From: Thalassovita aquimarina
Lineage (GTDB): Bacteria > Pseudomonadota > Alphaproteobacteria > Rhodobacterales > Rhodobacteraceae
Direction of reading: 5' to 3'
Length of the DNA stretch: 64,000 nucleotides
Assembly (NCBI RefSeq): GCF_018219815.1
Contig: NZ_JADMKU010000006.1
Coordinates: forward strand, 1 to 64,000
Numbering within the stretch: the first letter of the stretch is position 1; each line of letters opens with the position of its first letter. Positions 53,743 to 63,782 of this stretch are shown one piece after another. A model generated the notes under the pieces. The model worked only from the letters and a program-made list of their open reading frames with translations, was not told the DNA's origin and searched no databases. The translations under genes were made by a program, and so were the position numbers.

Positions 53743-56118
53743 ATGCCGAAAGATCATGGCATCGGCGCCAGCCCGAAGCGGCGCGAAGACGTGCGGTTCC
53801 TGACCGGAGCCGGAAATTACACCGACGACATCAATGTGCATGGGCAGACCTATGTCCATTTCCTGCGCTCTGACGTGGCGCATGGGACGATCAACAGCAT
53901 CGACGCCTCGGAAGCCGAGGCGATGGATGGGGTGCTGAAGGTTTTCACCGCCAAGGATTTCGAAGCGGTGGGCGGACTGCCCTGCGGCTGGCAGGTGACC
54001 GACCGGTTCGGCGAGGTGATGCAGGAACCGAAACACCCGATCCTGGCCGAGGGCAAGGTGCGCCATGTCGGCGATCCGATCGCCGCTGTGGTGGCCGAAA
54101 CGCCCGAACTGGCGCGCGACGCGGCCGAGGCGATCGTGGTGGACATCGATGAACTGCCCGCCGTGGTCGACATGAAGGCGGCTCTGGAAGACGGTGCCAC
54201 CAAGGTGCATGACGATCTGACCTCCAACCTTTGCTATGACTGGGGCTTCGTCGAGGAAAACAAGGAAGCGGTGAACGAGGCGTTCAAAAACGCCGCCCAT
54301 GTCACCACGCTTGAACTGGTGAACAACCGCCTGGTCGCGAACCCGATGGAACCGCGCGTGGCGATCGGCGATTACAGCCGCGCCAACGATGAACACACGC
54401 TTTATACCACGTCGCAGAACCCGCATGTGATCCGCCTGCTGATGGGCGCTTTCGTGCTGGGTATTCCCGAACACAAGCTGCGTGTGGTGGCTCCCGATGT
54501 GGGCGGCGGGTTCGGCACCAAGATCTTCCATTATGCCGAAGAAGCCTTCGTCACCTTCGCCGCCAAGGCGCTGAACCGTCCGGTCAAATGGACCTCCAGC
54601 CGGTCCGAGGCGTTCATTTCGGACGCGCACGGCCGCGATCACGTGACCAAGATCGAACTGGCGCTGGATGCCGACAACAAGTTCACCGCGCTGCGCACCG
54701 ATACCTATGCCAATATGGGGGCCTACCTGTCGACCTTCGCGCCTTCGGTTCCGACCTGGCTTCACGGGACGCTGATGGCCGGCAACTACACCACGCCGCT
54801 GATCTATGTGAACGTGAAGGCGGTGTTCACCAACACCGTGCCGGTCGATGCCTATCGCGGCGCGGGTCGCCCCGAGGCGACCTTCCAGCTGGAGCGGGTG
54901 ATCGACAAGGCGGCGCGCGAACTGGGCGTCGATCCGGCCGAACTGCGTCGGATCAACTTCATCAAGCCGGAACAGTTCCCCTATGAAACCCCGGTCGCGG
55001 TTGCCTACGACACCGGTAATTACCACGCCACGCTCGACAAGGCGCTGGAGATGACCGACTACGCCAATTTCGACCAGCGCGCGGCAGAGAGCAAGGCGCG
55101 CGGCAAGCTGCGTGGTTTCGGGATTGCCCACTACATCGAGGCCTGCGGCATCGCGCCGTCGAACCTGGTGGGGCAACTGGGTGCACGTGCCGGCCTTTAC
55201 GAAAGCGCCACGGTGCGGGTCAACGCCACCGGATCGATCAGCGTGATGACAGGGTCACACAGCCATGGGCAGGGGCATGAAACCACCTTCCCGCAGGTGA
55301 TCGCCGAAATGATCGGGATCGACGAAAGCCAGGTCGATATCGTTCATGGCGACACGTCGAAAACGCCGATGGGCATGGGCACCTACGGGTCGCGGTCGAT
55401 CGCGGTCGGCGGGTCGGCCATGTTCAAGGCGGCGGAAAAGGTGATCAACAAGGCGAAGAAGATCGCCGCCCACCTGATGGAGGCCTCGGAGGCAGATATC
55501 GAACTGGCCGACGGTCAGTTCAGCGTCGCGGGCACCGACAAGTCGGTCGCCTGGGGTGATGTTTGCCTGGCCGCCTACGTGCCGCACAACTACCCGCTGG
55601 AAGACCTTGAGCCGGGGCTTGAGGAAACCGCCTTCTACGACCCGTCGAACTTCACCTATCCCTCGGGCGCCTATTTCTGCGAAGTGGAAGTGGATCCCGA
55701 TACCGGTTCGATCGATATCCTGTCGTTCAGCGCGGCGGACGATTTCGGCAACGTGATCAACCCGATGATCGTCGAAGGTCAGGTTCATGGCGGCGTGGCA
55801 CAGGGCATCGGACAGGCGATGCTGGAAAACGCGGCCTATGATGAAAACGGTCAGCTGCTCACCGGGTCCTACATGGACTACGCGATGCCGCGGGCCGCGG
55901 ACCTGCCGAGCTTCAGCGTCGACCATTCCTGCCAGACACCGTGCACCCACAACCCGCTTGGGGTGAAGGGTTGCGGCGAGGCCGGGGCCATCGGGTCGCC
56001 GCCGGCGCTGGTCAACGCGGTGATCGACGCGCTGCATCGTGGTGGTTACCCTGTCGAACATATCGACATGCCGCTCAGCCCGTCGCGGGTCTGGAACGCG
56101 ATCCAGTCGGCGAAGTGA
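53743..56118 (+). CDS. coxL: CO dehydrogenase-like large (molybdopterin) subunit, form II
   Basis: A 791-residue molybdenum hydroxylase subunit. The active-site loop reads AYRGAGR at residues 370-376, which defines form II; form I (true CO dehydrogenase) has AYxCSFR with the Cu-binding Cys. The conserved catalytic Glu746 lies in [15 protein letters not shown]. Form II enzymes are widespread in roseobacters and their physiological substrate is unclear. Gene order S-L-M is also the form II order, and maturation genes (coxD/E/F) are not in the window. Confidence 0.93.
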   Translation: MPKDHGIGASPKRREDVRFLTGAGNYTDDINVHGQTYVHFLRSDVAHGTINSIDASEAEAMDGVLKVFTAKDFEAVGGLPCGWQVTDRFGEVMQEPKHPILAEGKVRHVGDPIAAVVAETPELARDAAEAIVVDIDELPAVVDMKAALEDGATKVHDDLTSNLCYDWGFVEENKEAVNEAFKNAAHVTTLELVNNRLVANPMEPRVAIGDYSRANDEHTLYTTSQNPHVIRLLMGAFVLGIPEHKLRVVAPDVGGGFGTKIFHYAEEAFVTFAAKALNRPVKWTSSRSEAFISDAHGRDHVTKIELALDADNKFTALRTDTYANMGAYLSTFAPSVPTWLHGTLMAGNYTTPLIYVNVKAVFTNTVPVDAYRGAGRPEATFQLERVIDKAARELGVDPAELRRINFIKPEQFPYETPVAVAYDTGNYHATLDKALEMTDYANFDQRAAESKARGKLRGFGIAHYIEACGIAPSNLVGQLGARAGLYESATVRVNATGSISVMTGSHSHGQGHETTFPQVIAEMIGIDESQVDIVHGDTSKTPMGMGTYGSRSIAVGGSAMFKAAEKVINKAKKIAAHLMEASEADIELADGQFSVAGTDKSVAWGDVCLAAYVPHNYPLEDLEPGLEETAFYDPSNFTYPSGAYFCEVEVDPDTGSIDILSFSAADDFGNVINPMIVEGQVHGGVAQGIGQAMLENAAYDENGQLLTGSYMDYAMPRAADLPSFSVDHSCQTPCTHNPLGVKGCGEAGAIGSPPALVNAVIDALHRGGYPVEHIDMPLSPSRVWNAIQSAK

Positions 56119-56169
56119 TATCAACCTCGGGGCGGGGTATTCCCCCGCACCCTCAGGGGAGGAACAAGG

Positions 56170-56952
56170 ATGTATAATTTCGATTTCGAACAACCGGCCA
56201 GCGTTGACGCGGCCGTGGCGGCGCTCAAGGACGAGGACGCATTGCCGCTGAGCGGCGGTCAGACCCTGATCCCGTCGATGAAACAGCGGCTGAACGCGCC
56301 GTCGAAGCTGGTCAGCCTGACCGCGATCGAGGCGCTCAAGGGCGTGTCGGCGGCGGGCGGTGCCTTGACCATCGGTGCCGCGACCACCCATGCCACCGTG
56401 GCGGCCGAGGCTTCGGCCTATCCGGCGCTGGCGGCGCTGGCGGGCGGCATTGGCGATCCGGCGGTGCGCAATCGCGGCACCATCGGCGGGTCGCTGGCCA
56501 ACAACGACCCGTCGGCCTGCTATCCGGCGGCGGTGCTGGGATCGGGCGCGACCATCGTGACCAACGCGCGCGAAATCGCGGCGGATGACTTCTTCGACGG
56601 GGTGTTCACCACCGCGCTGGAGGAAGGCGAAATCGTCACCGCGGTGAAATTCCCGATCCCGGAAAAGGCCAATTACCAGAAGTTCGAACAGCCCGCATCG
56701 CGGTTCGCGCTGACCGGGGTGTTCGTGGCCAAGACCGCCGACGGCGTACGCGTCGCGGTGACCGGTGCCTCGGAAGAAGGCGTGTTCCGCTGGACCGAGG
56801 CGGAAGAGGCCCTGTCGGCCAATTTCGCGCCCGAAGCGGTGGACGGCCTCAGCGCCTCTGCCGACGGGTTGATCAGCGACCTGCACGGCACGCCGGAATA
56901 CCGCGCCAACCTGATCAAGACGCTGACCAAACGGGCGGTGGCCGCGGCCTGA
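56170..56952 (+). CDS. coxM: CO dehydrogenase-like medium (FAD) subunit
   Basis: A 260-residue FAD-binding subunit. The SGGQTLIPSMKQRL and RNRGTIGGSLANNDPSACYP loops bind FAD, as in the xanthine oxidase family. It accepts electrons from CoxS and hands them to the respiratory chain. It is the last gene of the operon, 51 bp after coxL and followed by a strong terminator. Confidence 0.93.
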   Translation: MYNFDFEQPASVDAAVAALKDEDALPLSGGQTLIPSMKQRLNAPSKLVSLTAIEALKGVSAAGGALTIGAATTHATVAAEASAYPALAALAGGIGDPAVRNRGTIGGSLANNDPSACYPAAVLGSGATIVTNAREIAADDFFDGVFTTALEEGEIVTAVKFPIPEKANYQKFEQPASRFALTGVFVAKTADGVRVAVTGASEEGVFRWTEAEEALSANFAPEAVDGLSASADGLISDLHGTPEYRANLIKTLTKRAVAAA

Positions 56953-56977
56953 GCCATGTTCCGGATGCAGGAACAGC

Positions 56978-57002
56978 AAAGGCGCCCCGCGGGGCGCCTT
57001 TT
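56978..57002 (+). terminator. intrinsic terminator of the cox operon
   Basis: A perfect 24-bp palindrome (56978-57001) with GGCGCCCC arms is followed by a run of four T residues, 25 bp after the coxM stop. The A-run on the other side lets it also serve the convergent J-domain gene. Confidence 0.85.
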
Positions 57003-57049
57003 CTCATTGCGGTGATCCCGGTGGCGGGCGGGCCGGCCCCGAGAACCGC

Positions 57050-57673
57050 TCACTTGAAGTTGCGGCTGTCCTTGATCTGGTCCCAAGCCCACATGACTTC
57101 CTGCAGCTGTTCTTCCTGGCTGCGGTCGCCGCCGTTCATGTCCGGGTGCAGCACCTTGATCAGCTTCTTGTAGGCCTTGCGAATCGCCGCCTTTTCCCAG
57201 TGAACCTCGGCTTCGAGGATCTCGATCGCGCGCTTTTCGGTCGGCGGCAGGCGGCGGCCGCCGCCGTTTGACTTGCCCGGGTTCTGGGTCGCGTTTTCAC
57301 CCAGCACCTGATGCGGGTCCTCGATGCCCAGCCGGGCCCAAGCGCGCGCCTCGGGATCGTCCATCCGTTTGGTTTGCCGTTCCCAGACCTTGTCCTTGGA
57401 ATGCTGCGCGTTCATCTCCGCTTCGGTCTTGCCTTCGAAGAAGCTCCATTTCTGGTTATATTCGCGCACGTGATCCTTGCAGAACCAGCGGAATTCATCC
57501 AGCACGTCGGGCGCCTTGGGGGCGCGGTACTTGCCGGCCTCCTCGCATCCTTCATGCTCGCAGACGCGGGTGGATGTCTCGGTGGCGCCGGACATGCTGC
57601 GGCGGCCACGGGGATTCTTCTTCTTGGCCGACTTGATCGACATATCGAACCCAAAGGGGTCTGACTTTACCAT
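57050..57673 (-). CDS. J-domain protein
   Basis: A 207-residue protein with a C-terminal J domain: AAIRKAYKKLIKVLHPDMN carries the HPD tripeptide that stimulates DnaK's ATPase. The N-terminal half holds CEHEGCEEAGKYRAPKAPD, a possible small metal site, and a WFCKDHVREYNQKWSFF segment. Domain order differs from DnaJ, so it is a specialised co-chaperone. It is divergent from bolA, a common pairing in this bacterial group. Confidence 0.88.
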   Translation of the reverse strand: MVKSDPFGFDMSIKSAKKKNPRGRRSMSGATETSTRVCEHEGCEEAGKYRAPKAPDVLDEFRWFCKDHVREYNQKWSFFEGKTEAEMNAQHSKDKVWERQTKRMDDPEARAWARLGIEDPHQVLGENATQNPGKSNGGGRRLPPTEKRAIEILEAEVHWEKAAIRKAYKKLIKVLHPDMNGGDRSQEEQLQEVMWAWDQIKDSRNFK

Positions 57674-57747
57674 TCTGGATCACCTTTTCGACTCGGACCG
57701 TGGAGTTTAGACCATCTGCCACCAGATTGAAGGGGCAATGATTGAAA

Positions 57748-58005
57748 ATGAGCAGAAAATCGCAGATCGAGTCGCGTTTGAGCGCGGCGTTCTCTCCCGA
57801 CTTTCTGGCCGTGACCGACGAAAGCGAAATGCATCGCGGTCACGCCGGATATGGACCCGGCGGCGAAAGCCATTTCCGGGTCAAAATCCGCGCGGCGGCA
57901 CTTGCGGACTTGTCACGGATCGACCGGCACCGGGCCATTCACCGGGTTCTGGGCGCGGACCTGATCAGTCAGATCCACGCCTTGGCGCTCGAGGTCGAAC
58001 CATAG
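57748..58005 (+). CDS. bolA: BolA family protein
   Basis: An 85-residue BolA/IbaG-type protein. The conserved SHFRVKI strand and RIDRHRAIHRVLG helix are present. BolA proteins act with monothiol glutaredoxins in iron-sulphur trafficking and stress response. ATG at 57748 is used; a TTG two codons upstream has a better-spaced ribosome-binding site and may be the real start. Confidence 0.88.
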   Translation: MSRKSQIESRLSAAFSPDFLAVTDESEMHRGHAGYGPGGESHFRVKIRAAALADLSRIDRHRAIHRVLGADLISQIHALALEVEP

Positions 58006-58116
58006 GTAGGAAGCCGCCGGGCCATCCGCAAGCCCCGTCGGGGCGCATGGGGTCGCGGACTGTGGTGTCAGCCGCTCCGTACCGCGGGTTCAACGCGCGG
58101 CCGGGGCCTCTGCCGC

Positions 58117-58482
58117 CTAGGTTTCCCCGGATTGACTTGCAGCGCCTTCTTCCTCCCGCGAAGCGGCCGGGTCGGACAGGTTCTGGCGCGCGTCCGGGGC
58201 CATCTCGGCGCCTTCCGGCGGACGCGGTGCAAAAGCGTCGATATCCCCGCGCCGGGGGCGCCGGAACACCAGGAAGGTGCGGAAGGTGGTGCTGGAATGG
58301 GTCAGGCCCTGGCGTTCCTCGCTCGGCAGGGTTTCGGCACGCTGGAATTCCCAGCCATCGCCGGCCATGTCGTTCAGCAGCGTTTCGAAACTGTGGCCCA
58401 GCCGGGCGCCCGGCCCTTTGAGGCCGCGCGCCCTTGCGCCCTTGGTGGGCGCGGGCACGACTTTGTAATCATAGATGGTCAT
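58117..58482 (-). CDS. DUF4177-like small protein
   Basis: A 121-residue protein. The opening MTIYDYKVVPAPTKGAR and FETLLNDMAGDGWEFQRAE resemble the DUF4177 pattern of small beta-alpha proteins. The last 40 residues are a disordered, acidic tail. No signal peptide. ATG at 58482 matches the family start. Function unknown. It lies downstream of the thioesterase gene on the same strand. Confidence 0.7.
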   Translation of the reverse strand: MTIYDYKVVPAPTKGARARGLKGPGARLGHSFETLLNDMAGDGWEFQRAETLPSEERQGLTHSSTTFRTFLVFRRPRRGDIDAFAPRPPEGAEMAPDARQNLSDPAASREEEGAASQSGET

Positions 58483-58566
58483 CGCGAAATCCGTTCTTGA
58501 AATCGCGCCCAGACTAGCAGTGCATCGGTCCCGCTTCAAACTGCCCTGATCCGGGCTCGCGCGGGG

Positions 58567-59052
58567 TCAGCCGGATTTTCGCCGGATTCCGATCGGCTTG
58601 CCAACGAAGTCGGGTATGGGAAGCCCTGCATGCGCTTCTTTCAGCGCCGCGACCTTGTCTGCCACGTCTTGCGGGTAGGGGGCGACGCGCGGGCCCGACA
58701 TGTCGATATGCAGCCCCAGCCCCTCGCCGGTGGCCGACAGCCAGCCATCTTCGTGATAGAGCCACTGGCAGAAATGGAACCTCTTGTCGTCGGCATCAAG
58801 CAACTGAAACGCGACCCGAACCTTGTCACCTTCATGCAACTCGCGCAGGTAGCGGACATGGAATTCCGCCGAATAGGTCGTCATCTTGCGCTCGGCCGCA
58901 TACTCGGGACCGAACCCCATCTGCGCGAAAGCCTCGTCGGCTCCGCGGTCGAACAACACGTTGTAATAGGCCATGTTCAGGTGGCCATTATAATCGATCC
59001 ATTCGGGCAGAACCTCCTGCAGGGAGGACATGAACGGGGTGGCGGTCGTCAT
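58567..59052 (-). CDS. hotdog-fold acyl-CoA thioesterase
   Basis: A 161-residue hotdog-fold protein. The N-terminal VLPEWIDYNGHLNMAYYNVLF carries the catalytic Asp/His region of the 4-hydroxybenzoyl-CoA thioesterase group. Its length and HEDGWLSATGEGLGLHIDM resemble the betainyl-CoA thioesterase used in carnitine breakdown, but no carnitine genes are nearby, so the substrate is left open. Confidence 0.8.
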   Translation of the reverse strand: MTTATPFMSSLQEVLPEWIDYNGHLNMAYYNVLFDRGADEAFAQMGFGPEYAAERKMTTYSAEFHVRYLRELHEGDKVRVAFQLLDADDKRFHFCQWLYHEDGWLSATGEGLGLHIDMSGPRVAPYPQDVADKVAALKEAHAGLPIPDFVGKPIGIRRKSG

Positions 59053-59360
59053 CGGGCGCTATCCTTCGGTCGTGCATTTCCGCCGCCGACCCTAGCCCCA
59101 TTCCGGCCTGCTGCGCAAAGGGAAAGCCCGTTTCGATTGTGCGCCCGTTCCGGTCGCGCTTCATATCTCAAGAAAATGCCTCCGGCGGGGACACTTGAAA
59201 ACAGGAGAGGACTTGAAACTAACAGGTCTTCTCCTTTTGAAAAATATCCCGGGGGGTGTCGCCGCTTGCGGCGACGGGGGGCAGCGCCCCCGCACCGCTT
59301 TGCCCGTGGGCAAAGCTCACCCTGCGCGCCCTGAAAGGGCGCACCGCTTGATCAGATTGA
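59053..59360. other. intergenic stretch of 308 bp holding a repeat element
   Basis: No gene is supported. The middle holds copy 2 of the intergenic repeat (59225-59292). The portion next to the thioesterase start is its presumed promoter region. The part next to gatB is short and without a clear terminator for that gene. Confidence 0.5.
59225..59292 (+). repeat. intergenic repeat element, copy 2
   Basis: Same outer arms as the copy at 12493-12568: GGTCTTCT, a TTTTGAAAA-ATATCCCGGGGG arm and a closing GGGGGCAGCGCCCCC. The inner hairpin is different (TCGCCGC with GCGGCGA, loop of two). The retained arms and changed inner stem suggest a family of mobile or selected repeats. Confidence 0.7.
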
Positions 59361-60872
59361 TCAGAGGCCGAGTTTCTGCGCCACCAACTGGTTGACTGCC
59401 TTCGGATTGGCCTTGCCTCCGGTGGCCTTCATCACCTGACCGACGAACCAGCCCGCAAGTTTCGGGTTTTGCTTAGCTTTTTCGACCTGATCGGGGTTGG
59501 TGGCGATCACCTCGTCCACCGCGGCCTCGATCGCGCCGGTGTCGGTGACCTGTTTCATGCCGCGGTCTTCGACGATCTTTTCCGGATCGCCGCCCTCGGT
59601 ATAGACGATTTCAAACAGGTCCTTGGCGATCTTGCCGGAAATCGCGTCCGAGCTGATCAGCCCGATGATCTCGCCCAGTTGTTCGGGGCTGACCGGGCTG
59701 TCGGTGATGTCCCTGTCGTCCTTCTTCAGCCGGCCGAAGAGTTCGTTGATCACCCAGTTCGCGGCCATCTTGCCGTCGCGGCCCGCGGCCACCTTTTCGA
59801 AGTAATCGGCGGCTTCCACCTCGGCGGTCAGAACGCTGGCGTCGTATTCGCTGAGGCCGAAATCGGTGACGAAACGGGCCTTTTTCTCGTCCGGCAGTTC
59901 GGGCAGCGACTTGGCGATATCATCGACCCAGCCCTGTTCGATTTCCAGCGGCAGCAGGTCGGGGCAGGGGAAGTAGCGATAATCGTGCGCTTCCTCCTTC
60001 GACCGCATCGAACGGGTTTCGTTCTTGTCCGGATCGTAGAGCCGGGTTTCCTGTTCGACCTCGCCGCCGGCTTCGACAATGGCGATCTGGCGCCGCGCCT
60101 CGACCTCGATCGCGGCCTGGATGAAGCGCATCGAGTTCATGTTCTTGATTTCGCAGCGGGTGCCGAGATGCGAGAAATCTTGGGTTTCCATGTATTTTTC
60201 GTAAGCGCCGGGGCGGCAGATCGATACGTTCACGTCGGCGCGCAGGTTGCCGTTCTGCATGTTGCCGTCGCAGGTGCCCAGGTAGCGCAGGATCTGGCGC
60301 ATCTTGGTGACATAGGCGGCGGCTTCCTCGGGGCCGCGGATATCGGGGCGGCTGACGATTTCCATCAGCGCCACGCCGGTGCGGTTGAGGTCGACGAAGG
60401 ACATGTTCGGGTCCATGTCGTGGATCGACTTGCCGGCATCCTGTTCCAGGTGGATGCGTTCGATGCGCACCTTGCGCGCCACGCCCGGACCCATGTCGAC
60501 GAGGATTTCACCTTCGCCCACGATCGGGTGGTAGAGCTGGCTGATCTGATAACCCTGCGGCAGGTCGGGATAGAAATAGTTTTTCCGGTCGAAGGCGGAC
60601 CACAGGTGAATTTCGGCCTTCAGCCCCAAGCCGGTGCGCACCGCCTGTTCGACGCAGAATTCGTTGATCACCGGCAGCATGCCGGGCATCGCGGCGTCGA
60701 CGAAGGACACGTTGGAATTGGGCTCGGCGCCGAATTTGGTCGAGGCGCCGGAGAACAGCTTCGCGTTTGAGCTGACCTGGGCATGGACCTCCATGCCGAT
60801 CACAAGTTCCCAGTCATGTTTCGCCCCGGCGATCACCTTGGGCTTGGGGGTCTCATAGGTCAGGTCCAACAT
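59361..60872 (-). CDS. gatB: aspartyl/glutamyl-tRNA amidotransferase subunit B
   Basis: A 503-residue subunit of the GatCAB complex, which amidates mischarged Glu-tRNA(Gln) or Asp-tRNA(Asn). [12 protein letters not shown], the [19 protein letters not shown] segment and the [13 protein letters not shown] metal site are diagnostic. The C-terminal tail domain, with [19 protein letters not shown], binds tRNA. gatA and gatC are not in the window. Confidence 0.95.
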   Translation of the reverse strand: MLDLTYETPKPKVIAGAKHDWELVIGMEVHAQVSSNAKLFSGASTKFGAEPNSNVSFVDAAMPGMLPVINEFCVEQAVRTGLGLKAEIHLWSAFDRKNYFYPDLPQGYQISQLYHPIVGEGEILVDMGPGVARKVRIERIHLEQDAGKSIHDMDPNMSFVDLNRTGVALMEIVSRPDIRGPEEAAAYVTKMRQILRYLGTCDGNMQNGNLRADVNVSICRPGAYEKYMETQDFSHLGTRCEIKNMNSMRFIQAAIEVEARRQIAIVEAGGEVEQETRLYDPDKNETRSMRSKEEAHDYRYFPCPDLLPLEIEQGWVDDIAKSLPELPDEKKARFVTDFGLSEYDASVLTAEVEAADYFEKVAAGRDGKMAANWVINELFGRLKKDDRDITDSPVSPEQLGEIIGLISSDAISGKIAKDLFEIVYTEGGDPEKIVEDRGMKQVTDTGAIEAAVDEVIATNPDQVEKAKQNPKLAGWFVGQVMKATGGKANPKAVNQLVAQKLGL

Positions 60873-60937
60873 CGCGTCCGTCCTTTGTCACGGGGTTAGA
60901 ACCGCCTTCTAGGACAGGGGCGCGGAGGGGGCAAGGG

Positions 60938-60960
60938 GGCAGGCGGGTTTCGCGCCTGCC
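60938..60960 (-). terminator. hairpin between the 431-residue gene and gatB
   Basis: An 8-bp perfect stem (GGCAGGCG with CGCCTGCC) and a 7-nt loop sit 8 bp after the stop of the minus-strand gene at 60969. No T-run follows, so termination is uncertain. Confidence 0.45.
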
Positions 60961-60968
60961 GGATGCGT

Positions 60969-62264
60969 TTAGCGCGGCGAAATCACCATCGGGCCGCTTT
61001 CGTCGAACACGATGCGGGCGCCTTGGCGGATTTCGGCGGCGAAATGGCTGGCGATGCGGCGCAGGGCGCGTTTTTCGCCGTCGCGGGCGATGCTGTCCAG
61101 GGCCGCGGGGCCGGAGGCCCGCGTCGGGTCTTCGTGCGCCATCGCCCAGATCACCGGGTGCACTTCGCGCAGGTGATCGCGCAGAATCCAGTCGAAGGCG
61201 CGGGCCAGTTGCGTGGCCTGCGACGACGGGAACCTGTCCTGCTGCAGCGTCACCGCGCAGAAGGCGGCGAAGGTGTTGACGATGTGCTGATCGGGCCGGC
61301 GCTGAAGGATGTCGCGCATCGCGTCGAGGAAGAAGTCGACGTCCAGCATTTCGATTGCCGTCGGGTCCACCGCCAGCGCATCCAGGTAGGTCCAGGCATA
61401 ACCGCCCATGCCCCAGATGTCCCGGGTCAGGACCGCGCTGCGGCGGGCGCCGATTTCCAGTTGCTGGTAGCTCCCGAACCAGCGCGGCAGCAGGTGATTG
61501 CCGAAAGCGCGCATGTGGCGGGGATTGGCCGGGTCGAGTTCGATCAGGTCCTCGTAATCGTCGACGATGCGCTGATCGGCACCGGCCTGGGCGGCCAGCA
61601 ATGCGCAGCGCGTCGCGGCGAGCGCCGGGCTGTCATGTTCGAACGGGCTGAAACGGTCGAGGATATCGGCGGCCCGGGCCATCTTGGTTTCGAATTCGCG
61701 GCGCCGGTCGGCGGGAATGTCGGCAATCCCGCCGTCGCCGCGCCAGGCCCAGGCGATGTCGATATAGGCGTTGATCACCACCAGCGCGACACCGTAATCG
61801 TGCGGGTGGTCGTCAAGAACGCCTTCGAGGTCGCGCAGCCCGTGGCGCGGGGCGTGCTGGGGCATCAGCCCGGGATCGGCAAAGGCGGCCAGCACCGGGG
61901 CCGTGACATCACTGCGGGCACCAAGCGCCAGCAGGTCGGCCTTGGACATGCCGCCGGCGGTCACCGCGCGTTCCCGGTCGAGGTCACGGATTTCCCGGCC
62001 CAGTATTTCCCACATGTCCTGCCGGGCCAGGAACTGACCGCGCTGTTCCAGTGCCCGGCGTTCGGCTTCTTCGAGGCTGATGTCGCTGACGGGAATATCC
62101 AACGCGTCTGTTCGCAGCGGCTTGGCGACGTGGGAAGAGGCTTCAGTGCCTGTGCGTTTCAGGCCCCGCGACGCGGATGACAGCCGACGCGACAGGGCCA
62201 GCGCCCGACCGGAGATTTTCGACAGGTTTCTGATCTGTTGGGATATCGGGGTTTTCAGGGGCAT
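60969..62264 (-). CDS. hypothetical helical protein
   Basis: A 431-residue soluble protein with no signal peptide. It is almost wholly helical, with Ala/Asp-rich repeats reminiscent of TPR-like arrays (AATRCALLAAQAGADQRIV, LIELDPANPRHMRAFG). A basic N-terminal extension (1-45) precedes them. I do not recognise a family. It lies upstream of gatB on the same strand, with a hairpin between, so it is probably a separate unit. Confidence 0.65.
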   Translation of the reverse strand: MPLKTPISQQIRNLSKISGRALALSRRLSSASRGLKRTGTEASSHVAKPLRTDALDIPVSDISLEEAERRALEQRGQFLARQDMWEILGREIRDLDRERAVTAGGMSKADLLALGARSDVTAPVLAAFADPGLMPQHAPRHGLRDLEGVLDDHPHDYGVALVVINAYIDIAWAWRGDGGIADIPADRRREFETKMARAADILDRFSPFEHDSPALAATRCALLAAQAGADQRIVDDYEDLIELDPANPRHMRAFGNHLLPRWFGSYQQLEIGARRSAVLTRDIWGMGGYAWTYLDALAVDPTAIEMLDVDFFLDAMRDILQRRPDQHIVNTFAAFCAVTLQQDRFPSSQATQLARAFDWILRDHLREVHPVIWAMAHEDPTRASGPAALDSIARDGEKRALRRIASHFAAEIRQGARIVFDESGPMVISPR

Positions 62265-62467
62265 CGCGTCTCTGTTTCAGCTTGGTTGTCGTCGTCGTTC
62301 CTTGAAGAATGACGGCGATTTCAGGCCGAAAAATGGCGCAGACGCGGTGATAGAGGGATCAAATCTGTCCCGAATATTCTGATGAATTCGGGATTTAGGA
62401 ACAAACCCCGGCGCGGTATCTCGATTGTTTCCGGATCAGTCGGATATCGTCGGCAGGCCGACGATCG

Positions 62468-63208
62468 TCAACGGCCCGCCGACACATCGAGGATGCTCCG
62501 GGTGACATAAGATGCCTTGTCCGACAGCAGCCACAGAATCGCCTCCGCCACCTCTTCGGGATGACCAGCGCGTTTCATCGGCACCATGTGGACCAACCGT
62601 TCAAGCCGGTCGGGTTCGCCGCCCTTGGCGTGAATTTCGGTTTCGATCAGCCCGGGCCGGACCGCGTTCACCCGGATGCCTTCGGCAGCGACCTCGTCCG
62701 CGAGGCCGAGGGTGAAAGTGTCGATTGCGGCCTTGCTGGCGGCATAGTCGACATATTGGTTGGCCGATCCCAGCCGCGCGGCGGTCGAGGAGACGTTGAC
62801 GATATTGCCCGGCTTGCCGGCGCGACGCATGTGCAGCACGGCCTGCTTGGCGACAAGGAAGGCACCGATCACGTTGACGCCGAACATTCGGGTCAGCCGC
62901 TCGGGCGTCATGTCGGTGACCGGGGCGGCGGGGGCGACGATCCCCGCGTTGTTGATCAAGTCGATGGCAGTGTTGGGCGGGATGGCGTCGAACAACGCGT
63001 CGATCTGGGCCGGGTCTGAAACATCGCATTGAACGATCTGCGCCTCGCGCCCGGCGGCACGGACATCCGCCGCGACCGCTTCGGCCCCGGCACGATCCGA
63101 GTTGTAGGTCAGGATCACATCGGCGCCATACGCCGCCGCAAGTCGGGCGCAGGCCGCGCCGATACCAGCGCTGCCGCCGGTGATCAGGATGGTTCGGGAA
63201 AGGTTCAT
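62468..63208 (-). CDS. short-chain dehydrogenase/reductase
   Basis: A 246-residue classical SDR. The dinucleotide loop TGGSAGIGAACARLAA, the NNAG motif (LINNAGIVAP) and the catalytic YAASK tyrosine/lysine pair are all present. The Ser precedes them in VNVSSTAARLG. The cofactor could be NADH or NADPH. Sequence gives no substrate. It stands between a hypothetical gene and a membrane protein. Confidence 0.88.
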   Translation of the reverse strand: MNLSRTILITGGSAGIGAACARLAAAYGADVILTYNSDRAGAEAVAADVRAAGREAQIVQCDVSDPAQIDALFDAIPPNTAIDLINNAGIVAPAAPVTDMTPERLTRMFGVNVIGAFLVAKQAVLHMRRAGKPGNIVNVSSTAARLGSANQYVDYAASKAAIDTFTLGLADEVAAEGIRVNAVRPGLIETEIHAKGGEPDRLERLVHMVPMKRAGHPEEVAEAILWLLSDKASYVTRSILDVSAGR

Positions 63209-63238
63209 CTGTTCCGCCCTTGTTGTCGGGCGGAAGTA

Positions 63239-63682
63239 TCAGGTGGCGTTGCGCAGGGCGTCAACCCGGATCGCACTGTGGGCGAACCAGAGTCGCAACT
63301 GCCGCGCCGGGGGCAGGGCAGTGACCGGCAAGCGCACCTTGCGGCCACCGGTCAGTTCAAGGCTGGGCGAGGCGACCGAAAACGGTCCGCCGCGGCCACT
63401 GATCGATACGATTCCCGACAGCGGGAACGCCCAGTGCTTGTCACCGTAATAGACTTGGAAATGGCTGCTGGTCAGCCAGCATCCCGACCGGGTGCTGCTG
63501 ACGATTCCGCGCCAGACCAGCGCGGTGAAGAAAGACGTGCAGGACACCATGGCGATGCCTTCCGGAACCGACAGATATCGCGCGGTGACGAACAGCAGGA
63601 TCCACAGCAGGCTCAGCGCCGCCATCTTGGCCCATTGCAACGGATCCAGCCCGTCAAAATGATATTCTTCAATACGCAACAT
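63239..63682 (-). CDS. hypothetical membrane protein
   Basis: A 147-residue protein. Two hydrophobic segments near the N-terminus (ALSLLWILLFVTARYL and a following VSCTSFFTALVW) are followed by a beta-rich soluble domain that resembles a PH-like small domain (FQVYYGDKHWAFPLSGIVSI). Unknown function. It lies 30 bp upstream of the SDR on the same strand, so cotranscription is possible. Confidence 0.6.
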   Translation of the reverse strand: MLRIEEYHFDGLDPLQWAKMAALSLLWILLFVTARYLSVPEGIAMVSCTSFFTALVWRGIVSSTRSGCWLTSSHFQVYYGDKHWAFPLSGIVSISGRGGPFSVASPSLELTGGRKVRLPVTALPPARQLRLWFAHSAIRVDALRNAT

Positions 63683-63782
63683 GCTTATACCCTATTCGAA
63701 TATTACGCCGAAAATGGGGCAAAGTTTAGTATCCCGTTGGGAATCTATCCCAACGGGTAGCGGTCTTCGGGTTGCGTGTGGA

